Position numbers and translations under genes: made by a program
Part shown: piece by piece, positions 31,356 to 43,728 of the stretch
Position numbering within the stretch: the stretch's first letter is position 1
Layout: each line of letters begins with the position of its first letter
Assembly: GCA_034509755.1 (NCBI GenBank)
Contig: CM067555.1
Coordinates: 22,208,142 to 22,272,141, forward strand
Reading direction: 5' to 3'
DNA length: 64,000 bases
Origin: Anisodus tanguticus
Taxonomy: Eukaryota; Streptophyta; Magnoliopsida; Solanales; Solanaceae
The notes under the pieces: generated by a model
What the model saw: the letters and a program-made list of their open reading frames with translations, nothing else
What the model was told of the DNA's origin: nothing
The model's database searches: none

Positions 31356-31696
31356 TCGATACAGATAAATAGATATGTGCTGGTATTTGAGAGTATGTCG
31401 ATAGCAAATTCAATTTCCCTTTCGGGAGGAACACCAGGAGGTTTATTAGGGAATACGTTGGGAAATTCACAAATGATAGAAACTGATTAAAGAGTTAGAG
31501 GACTTGCCTCCGCGTCCTAAACTTGCACAAGGTTAAAATTCTACCCTTTTGAGATTATTTTTCGAACCTTAAAATAGGAAATAAACCTACCCTTGGGCGC
31601 TGCAACATTTCCCTTCCACTCAAGGATGGGCTTGCTTGGAAAGTTAAAGCGAACGATGTTCGTCCAACAATCAACATTAGCATAGAAAGAAGTCAG

Positions 31697-31975
31697 TCAA
31701 TCCATGCCCATAATAACATTAAATTCCACCATCTCTAGCTCATTAAAGTCGGCTATCGTATGGCGATCATGTATCTTTACATCACAATTCTTAAACACCC
31801 ACCTAACAATTACTGGTTCACCCACAGGCATAGACACTTCAAATGACTTACGTAACAATTCATGCTTTGTCCCACACTTACCAGCAACCAAGGGTGTAAT
31901 ATAGGAAAAGGTAGAACCCAGATCTATCAAAGCATATACGACATGAGAGAAAATGGATAATATACCTATAACCAC
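31697..31975 (-). pseudogene. Tekay-2 aspartic protease
   Basis: Reads MVIGILSIFSHVVYALIDLGSTFSYITP with the active site Asp in DLGST and conserved SFEVSMPVGEPVIVRWVFKNC. It ends ELVEFNVIMGMD-like, the expected second half. The motif is closer to intact than in the sister copy at 12120-12410. Confidence 0.8.
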
Positions 31976-32199
31976 ATATGGAGGTGACTTAAGGTCCTGT
32001 CACCTGACAAAACATAAATGTGGTTCTGGGGATCGCTCAAACTAGATGCTGCTCCTTTGCCTCTGCCACTACCAATTGGTGCCTATGTACCCTGCCCTAA
32101 GGGTGTACTAATGATGAAGGAGCTACTGCAGACCCATTCGGTTGGGCCATATCTCCACAATCTCTCATCGGACAAAACAACATAATATGCCCAGGATCC

Positions 32200-33370
32200 C
32201 CACACAAATAACACACATCTGAGACCTGGTGAAACTGCCCAAAATGAGTCCTACCTCATCGACAACAATTTGGCATCGGTGGCCTCGCCTGACTAGATTC
32301 CCCTCTATATTATGGTCCTGATGCCTGCGAATTGTGACCCCGACCCAGAATAAGTGGCATGGTCATGACGCTGGCCCTAAAACTACCATGGCGTAATCAT
32401 CGAGTAATATGGGTGCCTAGGAAACAAGTCTAAATCCACCCCAAAGCTCCTCTATATCACCAATATACTGGGCTCTCTTATGCTGACCCCTATCATTCTC
32501 TTGACTGGCTCATTGTTGCCTCTTACAATCCTTTAGATTCTGTGCATAGGCCTGAATGTGGGAGATGTCCATATTCAAATTTAATGAAGTTGTCATGCAC
32601 TTATTCACCAAGTGTGGCCCCAAACCATTAATAAACTGATGTACTCGGTCGCTGATATCAGTAATAATCGTGGGAGCATACCTGGATAAGGAGTTGAACT
32701 GCATGCTATATTCAAAGACACATATATTAACCTGCTCCAAATGTAAGAACCTATCTCAATTGGCTCATCATAGCTCGACTGGTAGATACTGTTGTAAAAA
32801 TACTTCGGAGAACTCCTTCCAGCCTAAGGGTGGGGCTTAAGGTCCCCGAGTCTTCTCCCAAATCTCAAACTAGGTTGCGGCCATATCCCACAATCTATAG
32901 GAAGCCAACTCTACTATCTCAGCATCCGTTGCACGTATAACTCTTAAGGTTCACTGCATCCTATCCAGAAAATTATGTGGTCCGCATTGGGATCTGTCCC
33001 AGTAAATACTAGAGGGTCTAGGTTAACAAAGTCCCAAAATCTTACACTCAAAGCCCTATTAGGAATACTGGAAGTCTGACACTAGGCCTGAGAGGCCACT
33101 AGTTAAGTCAGTAGTTGCATCATGCTTTGCATATCAAGATACTGATAAGGGGTAACCAGAGGAGGAACTGGAGGTACATCAGTTCCTCGTGCCCTTCTGG
33201 AGATGGTGGTGGGGGTGAAGTCATAGAGGCGGGAATACAACCTTATCTTGGTGCTCTTACCTCCCCGAGTTAGTGGGTGGTGCTTGACTGGCACCATCTC
33301 CCGCCTCCTTATCTACCCTCGCAGAGCCTCTTGTCGTCTAGTAGTAGAAGGCATAACTGAGAACATAAAC
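32200..33370 (-). pseudogene. Tekay-2 gag
   Basis: The clearest frame, 32740-32510, reads YSMQFNSLSRYAPTIITDI, VHQFINGLGPHLVNKC and DISHIQAYAQNLKD, the conserved chromovirus capsid. Upstream, 33297-33103 is the N-terminal region. A zinc-knuckle remnant lies near 32200. Stops and frameshifts separate the parts. Confidence 0.78.
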
Positions 33371-33544
33371 AAGATGGGAATTAAGAATGAACACTTCAAA
33401 TTTTACACTATCGCATGATCTAGATCATGAAAAATAAAAATAACTATCCTAAATATCATGTAGCCTCCTGCTTGTAAGTGTGGTGCACAATACACTCATA
33501 AACAAGACTCTACTAGATATGGCTTACAGACTCCCTAGGATAGA

Positions 33545-33559
33545 CCTGCTCTGATACCA
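33545..33559 (-). other. primer-binding site of Tekay-2
   Basis: The minus strand reads TGGTATCAGAGCAGG, an excellent initiator tRNA-Met match, four bases inside the LTR. Confidence 0.9.
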
Positions 33560-33563
33560 AGTT

Positions 33564-33729
33564 TGTCACACCGCAGACTTGGGGGGTGTGGCTGGCACCC
33601 TGTGTCTGAAGTCCTAGGCATACCACTGTAGTACTCGAACCCTGTAATATGAAGCATCGGCCAACAAGACCTTTGAATAACTATATATGACAAGACTTAA
33701 TAACAAACGACACGCAAAAGATCCTAGCA

Positions 33730-33776
<47 letters not shown>

Positions 33777-35758
33777 TAGCCAAAGCCTATATGGCCGCTA
33801 GATAAGTACACTACTAACCAAAAAGGCCGATAAGGACATGACATTCCAACATCCATTTTACATAAGTCTGCAAGACTCTAAGAGTAATATATACACACCA
33901 ACAGGTCACAGGTCCCTGCCATACACCAAAATACTAGTAACATAAATAACAGTACCTAAGTACTCCTGTACCGCAACTCTGAGAGAAGGTGGTGCAACAA
34001 TCATAGCTGAGCATATCACCTACTGAGGAGGAACATCACTCTTAAAATTTATACCTGTGGGCATAAACATAGTGCCCTAGAAAGGGGCATTAGTACCAAA
34101 GATGTACTGAATATGTAAGGCAGATAAGAAATATAAACAGAAAGTATAATATAAAATATATGGGAACAGAAGTCAACCTGAAACTTATAACAAGCCTCTG
34201 AGGGCCTACCTGTAATATTCATGAAGAAATATGCATGTCTGTAAAATCAAGCCTCTCAATGGGGACATTTAATGTAATATCTAGCCTCTCTGTGGGCAAA
34301 TCATATCATAGTATATCTATATATATTTATACCTTACCCGACCTTGATCAGGACTCTGTCGTACGCGGCCCGATGTGGGACTCAGTAATATCAAAACTAA
34401 CTGAGGTGGTATGCACAAATAGGTATCATACCGAGACAACTATAGCATGACTCGTTAAGAAAATATCTACATATATATAAGTACAATGCAATATAGACTC
34501 CAACAGATACCACAAGCGGGGCCGTAGGACCTATCGTCGTTATCCTCCAACTATTGTTATTAACACTACATTCAAGAATCTCGTTATCAACATTTGGGAC
34601 ATATATAATATAGGAGATACTATGGATAAGAAATTACCTAAGAATTATGATAGGTTTTTTAAAGAAGTCCTTTCACTACTTCATTTCGCCAAAGAGATTT
34701 GAATTTAAAGAAATGACATATCGAGTCATGCCAAGAAAGAAAGTTGCCTTAAATACCTTGTCCACGAAGCTACAAATCATCCTATATGTCCTAGTACTTC
34801 TCAAGGATGATTATCTATAGCAAACAAAGGGTCGATATTAATATCGAATCCATATTCTATTGAGAAACTTCAGTTAGGCATCTTATCGACAACCTTAAGC
34901 ACATAGGGTTCTTAGACCTATTAACAAGGGATACTTAGGTAATACGATCCCATAATTCACTGAAACGTTCTTTCTTAGTTTCACAATACAAAAAATCAGT
35001 TTGGTAATCAATTCCAACTCATAGCTCAAATAAAACAGCCCACAAGTTATATTACAATGATTTCATAGGTTTACGAGTATCGATTAACAAAATCCTTTCA
35101 CAACTTACTCCAAATCATCAATTAATCACAAATATAAGTAGAGGAGGATAACTCTTACCTTCTTGCACCCTAAAACAGAAAGCTATTCTACCAACAAGGG
35201 TTTCCGAAATTGATTCTTTATGGAGAAGATGATTCTTATGATAACCACGCGGAGTATAATGTTAATCTTGTGTGATTACCATTTGATTTTATCTTGGGGT
35301 GTCATGGTATCATGTAAAGGGTTTAGGGAGAGCCTAAGGTTTGATCTTGTAGAGAAAATGATCCACAATCGCAATAACTCAATTTAAACCCAACAAAAAA
35401 TTCCACCACCTCAAAAGGACGGTAAGATTGACGGTCTGTCAAAATTTCGACGGTCCATCAATCTGGACCGTTAATCCAGACATGAGATCTCAAATTTGCA
35501 GAGAATTTGATGGTTTAAATTGAGCACTTTGATGGTTCAGATTGAGCACTTTGACGGTCTATCAATCTTGCCGTCAAAGTGGAAGGTTTTTCAATTTCAT
35601 CGAAACGTATTTTATTTGATCCGTTTAACTTCCATACACTCCAAGACTTCCATAAATAAGATTTAAACCTTCATTACCCTTTCGTAAGGTAGTACCTCTC
35701 CCAGGGACATCAGTATCCATTAACGACACGACAAAATGCAAAACTACGGGGCGTAACA
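33564..35758 (-). repeat. complete 5' LTR of Tekay-2 (2.2 kb)
   Basis: Plus-strand ends are TGTCACACC and GGGGCGTAACA. Homologous to the LTRs at 6491-8640 and 59228-61536. Contains an (AT)n run at 33732-33774 and several GACGGTCC/GGACCGT motifs at 35410-35590. Confidence 0.9.
33732..33774. repeat. (AT)n microsatellite, 43 bp
   Basis: Uninterrupted alternating AT inside the LTR. Shorter AT runs sit at the equivalent place in the other Tekay LTRs. Confidence 0.97.
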
Positions 35759-35926
35759 GAATCCCACAAGGAATACGATGAGAAATGAATTATATTCTCT
35801 TTGTATCATTCCTTTACAAAATACTTTACTCCTAGGGTAACCTTATTGTTTGTTTGTTTGTTTGTTTTAACTAACCAATTGACCACGTCAATTAACAATT
35901 AATGTATCAAATAAGTTGGAGTGTTA
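35759..35926. other. unassigned spacer with (TGTT)n
   Basis: Between the Tekay-2 LTR and the Athila LTR. Contains five to six TGTT units at about 35845-35867. Confidence 0.6.
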
Positions 35927-37257
35927 GGGTTATGACTTAATGCATGGAAGTGATGTTGATTCATGCCATGTAGGGTGTAATAAGTGTGGTATGGGCCATG
36001 TAGACTAATATCTAGGTGGGGATTTCTCAATTGACCCACCTAATATCACTTTAGTCTTTATCAAGCTCTAAAGTGGAATATATGAACACCTATTATTACC
36101 CTTAGTTGATTCCTTTTTAATTAAAGTTGGAAATCATCAAATGAGGTTTAAAGCCCCAAGTCATAATTAATATACCCATTTCCTAGACTCTAGTCTCCTT
36201 TTTCAAATTTAACTAGAGACAATAGGCATTAAAGGGGATTTGCAACCAACCCTTAGACATTAAGAGTGAGGTAATTAAATGCCACCATTATACACCCATT
36301 TTCATTTATAAACTACCCAACTACCACATTCCATTATTTTGTCACAAACCCAACCTAGGTTTCAGTCACTCATGTTAAATAATAAATATAACACAAAGCA
36401 ATAAATGAAATACAACATAGAAAATATAAAAGAAAGATTAAAATGGTATGATATTGATAATTAAAATTGTCTCTACAAAATGGAACACCAACTAAGATTC
36501 TTTGAATATTAAATGCACAAGATTAAAACTAGAGATGAATAATGTTTTGTGTCTCTTCAAGACAAGACATAAAGTGAGTATATGAAAAGTAGGTATGTAT
36601 GTAGATGTCCAATCACAAAACCCTAGGTACATAAATATAGGGACCCACAAATTTATACTTTTCATAATTATAAAAATGCCACCGCATACCACTCTGCGAC
36701 TGCAGAAAGGGACCGCAGAACAGGTCGGTGGTCCATAAAGCAGGACTAGGGTTCATAGAGTGAGTCCTAATTTGGACTGTTTAGAATTGCAGTTGGAAGT
36801 GCGGTCCGCAGAATAGATTTGCGGTCCGCAGAAGTGCCCTTAAACTTCGCAATCTGAGATGGACTTGAACTGGAGCAGTGGTTCACAGACCAGACTGCGG
36901 TCCGCAGAATGAAAGTGCGAACCGTGGATTGGGTCGCACTTTAGGGCTCCAGAGTCTTCTATTCATTGTTTATTTCTGTGAGTTGTATTACCATTTTGCG
37001 GTCTGCAGTCTGGTTCTACGGTCCGCAAAAGTGGTATTCTCAGCACTTCTTCCCTTTTTAAAGCACTTTTGTCTATGTTTCTGCAAATTTCCTCACTTTT
37101 GGTGTCCCAAAGAAAAATCCTATGAAAACTGAAATTACATAAGAAACATTTACTGTGAATACATAAAGGACAATAATAATCACTAAGGTACGACTAATGA
37201 AAAAACCTAAACCTCAACACCCCTAACCTAAATGCGTCGTAATTTCTCGGCACATCA
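35927..37257 (-). repeat. Athila 3' LTR
   Basis: Homologous to 61537-62742 over nearly all its length. Starts near TGTTAGGGTT and ends CACATCA; both edges are inferred from the comparison. Contains four copies of the near-palindrome TGCGGTCCGCA between 36800 and 37010. Confidence 0.8.
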
Positions 37258-38849
37258 ACACCCTTAACATAAACTATTGATTATCCTCAAGCAACCTAAA
37301 CATCACTAAGGTACGACTAATGAAAAAACAAAAATGACTATAATTGGTTCTTTTTATGAGTCTACAAGCATGTGTTTAACAATACCGACATTGCCTCATA
37401 TTTTTTAAAACTATGTTTCAAGAGTGCATATCTACCATCAATGATCCCATGAACATCAAGACTCAAGAGGTATCTAAACGCTACTAGTGACTAGATACGC
37501 CAAGACGTTCAACTAGAAGAGCTTTCATTCCACAAGGTTCATGCAATTCAATGTGCCCTCAAACAAGGAAAGTGCCATAATCACTCAAAAATTGCTTTTC
37601 AAAACAAGGGACATACAAGATCACTCACACTCACAAGGAATATCAAGTGCCACAAGTATCATACCATAGGCTCACCTTTATTTTAAGTCACTACTACTCA
37701 AAGAGTGCTCAGTTTCAGATCTCAAACGACTTTCTCAAGATTATAATGTAGGATTAGGGACATGTAGGATATTCATTTAGGTACAAGTGATTTTTCCCTC
37801 CTTTTGCATGACATCTTTTTTATTCAATATCTCCACTCCTTCTTTTGTTTTCCAACTTCCTTTTCCACCCCTTTTATTCAAGTATCCCCTATTTTATTTC
37901 AATCTTTTTGTGGTTTATTTTCTCTTTTCCTTTCTATTGTTTTTATATTCTATTTTCTTCTTATTCTCAATTTTCTCTTCTTTTTTTAGAGCCACTCACA
38001 TCAAAATGTTCTTCCCTTCTTTTCTCTCGCATCCCACCACCAACTTAGGCTTTTCGCCTCAATTATCATTTTTCATGCATTCAAGTAGGGATTTGGTTCA
38101 AAGATAGTTTATTTCAAAAAGGGTTTCAGTTTGTAATGTGGTGGCCCAAGAAAAAAATAAAAAGCTCAAAAGCGGACAACTAGTTCTCTCAACTCATGGG
38201 TAGGTCAAATAATTCTTTAATCAAGAAGGTTCACTCTCATGTGAAGTCCTAAGATCATTTCCTCAACCAAGAAACTCTAGTTTTGTGGTGACAAACCAAC
38301 GAAGCAAGTTCTGGAAGACACATGCAAAAACAAGATAGCAATTAAATCCTCACCACTCTATGCACATGAACACTACAAGAACCACTACATTTTATACTCT
38401 CTATCGAACACAAGGGTATTATCTCATGAGATTCAAACACAAATAGACATAGAGTCACAAAATGAGGCATGCTTTCATAGAACAATCATTTGAAGGAAAA
38501 TGCTACTCTTGTTTTCAAAATCCAATTTTTTGAGAGGTGTCACCAAAATAAAAAAGAGCTACACATTATAGAAACTATATACAAGCACTAACCAAGTCAA
38601 GCTATTCTATCACTAGGCCATGGTTACTGAACGTACGCCCTTGGAAAAGAACCAAGCGAAGAAAAATGAAGTGGAATAAAACATAACAAAATACGAACTA
38701 AACACAATCTAAACATATAAATTAACACATATATACAAGTAATTTTCATTTCTTTCCCAAAAACATACAAGGGACTCCACCCCCAACATTAAAAATATGT
38801 GTTGTCCTCAATGCATAAAACAAAGTAAAGTATAAGGACAAAAAGTTTG
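37258..38849 (-). other. Athila 3' non-coding region
   Basis: No coding potential seen. A pyrimidine-rich stretch at 37787-38030 is conspicuous. The sequence AAGGTACGACTAATGAAAAA occurs at about 37185 and again at about 37310. Confidence 0.6.
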
Positions 38850-40904
38850 AGAGTCTCCCTGAGGAGAACTAAGTGCCCTTCTGAGTTTGGCTCAAATATA
38901 TGGCCTCTGCTGGAGCAATTAGTGCCATGTGACTATGGAACGGGGATGGGTGCCTCTGTATTACCCATCACAGACTCACTCTATGGTGGTGGTAGTGGAC
39001 TGGTCTTTAGTGCTGGTGTAGTGGTGCTCAAAACTAGTGGAGGAGTAGGACCTCTAGTGGCAACATTTGTCTGTGGCTCCTGGGCCACTCCACTCGTACC
39101 AATCATAGAGGTCTCCTCACGAGATCATGTCACTATTGCATCAAGAACTGCCTGCTCTATCAATAGCAGGTCATCCATAACTCCCTCAGCAACTACTCAA
39201 GACTTCTCAAGCCCCACATCATCTGTCTCATTATAATCCTCATCAACCTCTACCTGCCTCTGAGAATCATCCAAAGTCTCTCCAGCCCCCTCACTCTAGC
39301 CCTCCAACCCGAGCCTAATCATCTGATATAGCTTTACACTCTATTTTTGGAGCGGGATACCTAGAAGATCATCGATCTTAGCAATCTTCAAGTTCTCTAC
39401 TTCATTCTTCAAGCTATCTATGTCTGCCCAAAGTACAGAAACATCACCACCGCTATCGGCATCCAATTTATGTACCCGACCTATCAAGAGGACAAGTGCA
39501 TCACTGTGCTCTTTCTGTCTCTACTGCACCACACCCAATGTGTCCCTAATCAGTGCTAAGGAACTCCTAATCATATCCCGAATGCTCATTTTAAGATGAG
39601 AGGATTGTGCATCGATAATTAAAATAATCTAGCCTATCCTCACTATTTTAGCCCTCGATAGAATGAGCTCTTATCTAGTAGAAGATGAAGGTATATGAGG
39701 AGTAGGGGCTATTGGATCTGTAGTACCTACTAATGTAGAAGTGCCGGATATAGAGGGAATAGATGATGTAGGGTCGGCTGATGTGGTGGCCTGTGTCTAT
39801 GTCGCTCATATGTGGATCCCTCCAAATCAACCAAGTCAACTTGTGGAGAGGTCTCTACTGAGGTGCTGGTGGTTTTCTAGTTCTTTATTCCTTGCCTTTC
39901 CTCATCCCGAACCCTCAAAATATCACATGTCAATAAGGCATGGACAACATTATCCACTCGAGGTAACTTAGGAACCTTAGCTCGATGGCATAGCTCTATA
40001 ATCAGACAGGGGAAAGGGAATGAGGTCTTGTCTTATTGAGCTCTCTTTCCAAGATCCTTCTCAATCACATCTCCGACATCAATTTGAACTCGGCTCATGA
40101 TGCAAGCAATCAAAATGATCTTCTCTAACCAGATGTTCGTATCATTATATGACGGTTGCAAATGGCTACTCACAATGCTTAGACAAAACCTAGCCTCAGT
40201 TCTCAAGGTATTCTTGTATATCTTCTTGCCCACGACGATCCATTCCGATGTCGCATTTGTCAATATCGCGACCGCCCATGGACGCTCATCATCTAACCAC
40301 CCAATGATTTTGATATCAAACTGATTGCGATCACTCTCGAGGCTATGATGAATGGCATTGTTGATTACGATGCTACCACAAGGAATGATGACCCCACAAA
40401 CTACCTCCTTTAGCAATGCCTTTTGTTACCCGTATTAAGGCCAAAAGAACCGCCACCCATGGAAGACTATCAAGTCCCAAACTTTTGAAAATTGGTATCT
40501 CAAGCCATTCATAGAAATCTACTTCTCTTCAATGAAGGTCTGATCCTTGCTTTTTTCTGTCAATGTTCTTTGGACTCCTTGACACCAAACCATTTGACCT
40601 CCTGGGATATCTTGTGTCTCAACTCAGCCTCTCGGGCCATTTCCTCCACAACATCCCTCTCATCAGACTTGGAGGATGAATGTGTTATGGCATGGGAGGT
40701 TTGTCACCCCTCATCACTAGAAATAATAGTGTCGGTGTGCTTTCTTTTATTTCTTAGCCCATCGGTTGCTTTATGAGTCTGCAATGTCATATTTACTTGG
40801 CTTTGGGGTATTTGTTGGGACGCAGTATGCCTTAAGGATCTAGTCGGTTGTGATGGCTCATTGATGGCAACACCCTTTTATTCTTGAGTTTTCTTTGGAG
40901 CCAT
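38850..40904 (-). pseudogene. Athila env-like ORF with plant transposon domain
   Basis: The start at 40904 reads MAPKKTQE followed by a stop. The basic/polar N-terminal region runs to about 40420 with several interruptions. The open frame 40416-40033 contains ERPWAVAILTNATSEWIVVG, KNTLRTEARFCLSIVSSHL, QPSYNDTNIWLEKIILIACI and IDVGDVIEKDL. This is the pattern of the putative plant transposon protein domain found in the env-like ORF of Athila elements. Beyond 40033 toward 38850 only broken Ser/Pro-rich frames are seen. Its role in the element is unknown; an envelope function is only a historical suggestion. Confidence 0.7.
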
Positions 40905-41474
40905 ATCTGCAAACAAGAGACGTGATGAGTCTTGGAAAATGGCATGAAAAGCAATTTTTTTTGTTTTGTTTTACATAATGTAATTACAAGAATAAAACAC
41001 AAAACAAATAAACAGTTATACTATAAATTGAAAAAGAAAGAACAAAAATAGAACATAGAAACAACTTCACCGATCGCACTTTTGCCTAGAAAATTTAAAG
41101 TCACTAGGCAATTCTGCAGCCTATTTTTTGATTTGCAGAACTATTCAGTGGCCCGCAAAAGGCATCACAGAATTGCCTTTCAATTTTCTTGATTGAGTGG
41201 ATACTTTTAAGGACTAGGGTGCCCTTCTGCGGCTCGGAAAAGGGGTGCCTAATAAGTGCATTTTAGGTTACTTTCAAGGGTTTTGCCTTGATTTTTCAAA
41301 ACCCGATGTTGCCATACCCACTACATCACAACACATATACAAACAACCAAATTTCATAGATGCTTTCTTTGTGATTTCTAATGAAAAAGGGTAATTAGGG
41401 AAACAAAGGTAATCACACAATCTAAGAGCTACATGCGTCACATATAAACATCATACAATCATTTGAAATGGCCG

Positions 41475-41945
41475 GACCATCTTGACTTCGACTTCCCGGG
41501 GAACAACTTGAGTCTAGAATTGTAGAGCAAGACCAAGTCTCCGGGTTAAAATTCCTGCTTCAAAATTCTCTTATCACGGAGGAACTTCAGCATCTCCTTG
41601 TAAAGAACAGAACTTTCATAAGCTTGGAGAAATAGAACTCATTCATCTCATTGAGTTGATCCACCCTTAATTGCGAAGCATTCTCCCAATCAATGTTGAG
41701 TTTCTTCAATGCCTATAGTGCATTTTATTCTACCTCTATCGGAAGATGACATACCTTGCCAAATACCAACTTGTAAGGTGACATACCAAAAGGAGACTTG
41801 TATGCCATTCTATACGCCCACAAAGCATCATCTAGCTTTCTTGAGCAATCCGTCCTCATAACATATACCGTCTTTGTCAAAATACTCTTGATCTCCCGGT
41901 TGGACACTTCCACTTGACCACTTGTTTGGGGGGTGGTAAGGAGTT
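41475..41945 (-). pseudogene. Athila integrase C-terminal part
   Basis: After a one-base shift at a run of C near 41925 (YHPQTSGQVE expected), the frame 41913-41725 reads EVSNREIKSILTKTVY and KLDDALWAYRMAYKSPFGM, then SPYKLVFGKVCHLPIEVE. A second frame to 41475 continues NIDWENASQLRVDQLNEMNE and GDLVLLYNSRLKLFPGKSKSRWSG. These are signature Athila integrase passages. The catalytic Glu of QVEVSN is present; the upstream catalytic Asp residues lie in the missing part. Confidence 0.88.
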
Positions 41946-42015
41946 CCCACCTTATGCTTTACCTGATTATGAGGAAATGATTTATCAATATTTGGCGCAC
42001 TAATGCATCAAACGA

Positions 42016-42219
42016 TTTGAAAGCTTTAGAGTAACGAGATATAGGAATGTGAATATTATAACTGTTTATGTGCTTCTGTGATATAAACTACTTATGTGTT
42101 TTCATGTGTTCCTCCTAAAACTCTTGATAAGTCCCACATTCTGCACTCCAACCCAAAATAAAAACAAAACAAAATACCAAAGATGACTAAATTAACCTCC
42201 TCTTAAAGGTTGATTTGTT
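42016..42219. other. junction spacer between Athila and Tat-like element
   Basis: No similarity to either element's LTR is visible, so the way the two became joined is unclear. Confidence 0.4.
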
Positions 42220-42531
42220 ATGGAAATTCCAGACAACCAAAGTGACACATCACCAGTCATCAACCTGATCAGCGACAAAGAGACCAATGAGTTACTTTGG
42301 GCCAAGATTCGTAGGATATATGCAAAGATTGAGTTGGCAAGAGACAATATGAAGGAGGTTGACTACAGGACTGACTTGGAAAATGCTATAATAAAAGAGG
42401 TCGATGAGAACTTGGAACTCATGGAGAAACTAATGAAAATGTCTTTTGAAGGAAAACCACAATACCAAAGCCTCCCTGAAGAGGTCAAGACAACGGTGGA
42501 TGACTATATCGCCTCTGAAGCACCTACCTGA
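42220..42531 (+). CDS. small helical ORF upstream of Tat-like gag
   Basis: An intact 103-codon frame, MEIPDNQSDTSPVINLISDK onward, rich in Glu/Lys/Leu/Met with a predicted coiled coil over residues 30-75 and an acidic C-terminus. I recognise no domain. Ogre elements carry an additional ORF before gag, and this could be a relic of it. It may also be a fragment of an unrelated gene. Following sequence to 43180 is in other frames. Confidence 0.45.
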   Translation: MEIPDNQSDTSPVINLISDKETNELLWAKIRRIYAKIELARDNMKEVDYRTDLENAIIKEVDENLELMEKLMKMSFEGKPQYQSLPEEVKTTVDDYIASEAPT

Positions 42532-43180
42532 GGATGACTCGATACCGTACGGGGAAAGGAGTGGGACACCCAAATGAGTTACCTCAGTCATCAATGAAGC
42601 TGCTAATCACTATGGGACACCACAAGGGACTCCTCAAAGATCATCTCCAATGTGGTGGGAGTTATCCTTCAAAGCTCGTGGACTGGCACACACTAGCTCC
42701 CACATCCTCCCGATATATGCACCTCTCTTCGCTCACAAGAGATACTTGTACCATATAAGCCAACATGGACACGACACTGATGAATGTGTGGCCTTCAAGA
42801 GAAGAGCTATCAGATCAATTGAGGTGAAATTCATTCATAACTTTTGGGGACCTCACTCCCTATTAGTCTATGACTCCATTATGCATGGTGAAGGAATCAC
42901 CATAGACATAGAGATCTGGCATTACAACTTCACTATCTTTAAAGATTCGTACACCAACATTTTCTCACTCTTATGCTGCACCGGCAAGGTTCATCCACTC
43001 AAGACCACCTAGAAACTCTTCACACCTACTTCGAGGACGAAGATATGTTTGTATCATTCAGGGGCTCCATCACATGACATTGAAGAATGTGAATCTTTTA
43101 AATTCGAGTTGGAGCATTTGGTTAACACCGGCCAGATCTGGCCCGTGATACAAGGCCACTTTTAGAAAAGATGCCGGAAA
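42532..43180 (+). pseudogene. Tat-like ORF fragment with two knuckle-like motifs
   Basis: The frame 42650-43012 has MWWELSFKARG and HISQHGHDTDECVAFKR. A further frame near 43045-43165 has CLYHSGAPSHDIEECESF and FELEHLVNTGQIW. Both resemble the C-x-H-S-G-x-x-H-D-x-E-x-C pattern at the end of Tat gag. Finding two in succession upstream of the main gag suggests a duplicated or foreign gag fragment. Stops occur at 42532 and 43010. Confidence 0.5.
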
Positions 43181-43728
43181 ATGTGCAGTCGTAAGGATGA
43201 AGACATGCCATGGCTTCAAGGAGATGTCATCTTTTGGGTAGTTTAGGCATCCCCTTTTCTAACTTTCAATCAATGATATCCCCTCCCACTTTTTTTGTAA
43301 TTGAAACCCGACCGACCTGATGTCCCGAGAAGGAATACGTGGGAAGCCCATATCAGGCCTGGTCAACTTAAAATTCGGGTAGAAGAAATTAGGATATAAT
43401 TTCTATATAACCCAAACTACGGAAGGGCCTGACTTCTTGAGGAGGGATACGTAGGCATTCTATATAAGACTCAACCCTTAAATTATATAAATTATAATCC
43501 CCTCTTATTTATGGGATAATTTCTGGTTTGACAATGACGTGGTGGCAAATCAACCACAAACCTTCAAATCGAAACCTTAAAAACCAAAATTGGCCAAAAT
43601 GACCAAAATAACCCCAGAATGGAAAAATCAATCAAGAGTTCTGATAGAATACACGAGTCTATGTACTTTGTGTGCAACTTATGTATTATATCTCGTATTA
43701 TGATTTCCGACTAATGTACTAATGTCAT
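43181..43728 (+). other. Tat-like spacer with GGATACGTAGG-type motifs
   Basis: No gene seen. Two copies of a GGAATACGTGGGAAGC / GGGATACGTAGGCATT motif lie at about 43332 and 43444, related to copies downstream of integrase. Confidence 0.55.

Larger units (their letters stand above)
29475..35758 (-). mobile_element. second Tekay-type gypsy element, 3' truncated
   Basis: Read on the minus strand: complete 5' LTR (35758-33564), primer site, gag, protease, RT and part of RNase H, then a rearranged pol end. Integrase, polypurine tract and 3' LTR are missing. It is homologous domain by domain to the Tekay element at 6491-27377. The bases after the LTR (GAATC, 35759-35763) are the expected target site, but no partner exists because the other end is lost. 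Confidence 0.88.
35927..42015 (-). mobile_element. Athila-type gypsy element, 3' half
   Basis: On the minus strand: integrase C-terminal part, an env-like ORF, a non-coding 3' region and the 3' LTR. Gag, protease, RT and the 5' LTR are missing; recognisable sequence stops near 42015 where the Tat-like element begins. The order integrase, then plant-transposon-domain ORF, then LTR is specific to Athila. Confidence 0.85.

Noticed and set aside
37787..38107. Phe/Leu-rich frames that look like membrane proteins
   Set aside because: They come from a T-rich, pyrimidine-biased stretch of the Athila 3' region and have no other support.
38847..39236. A 129-codon plus-strand frame in the Athila env-like region
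   Set aside because: The element is read on the minus strand here and the plus-strand frame has no recognisable domain.
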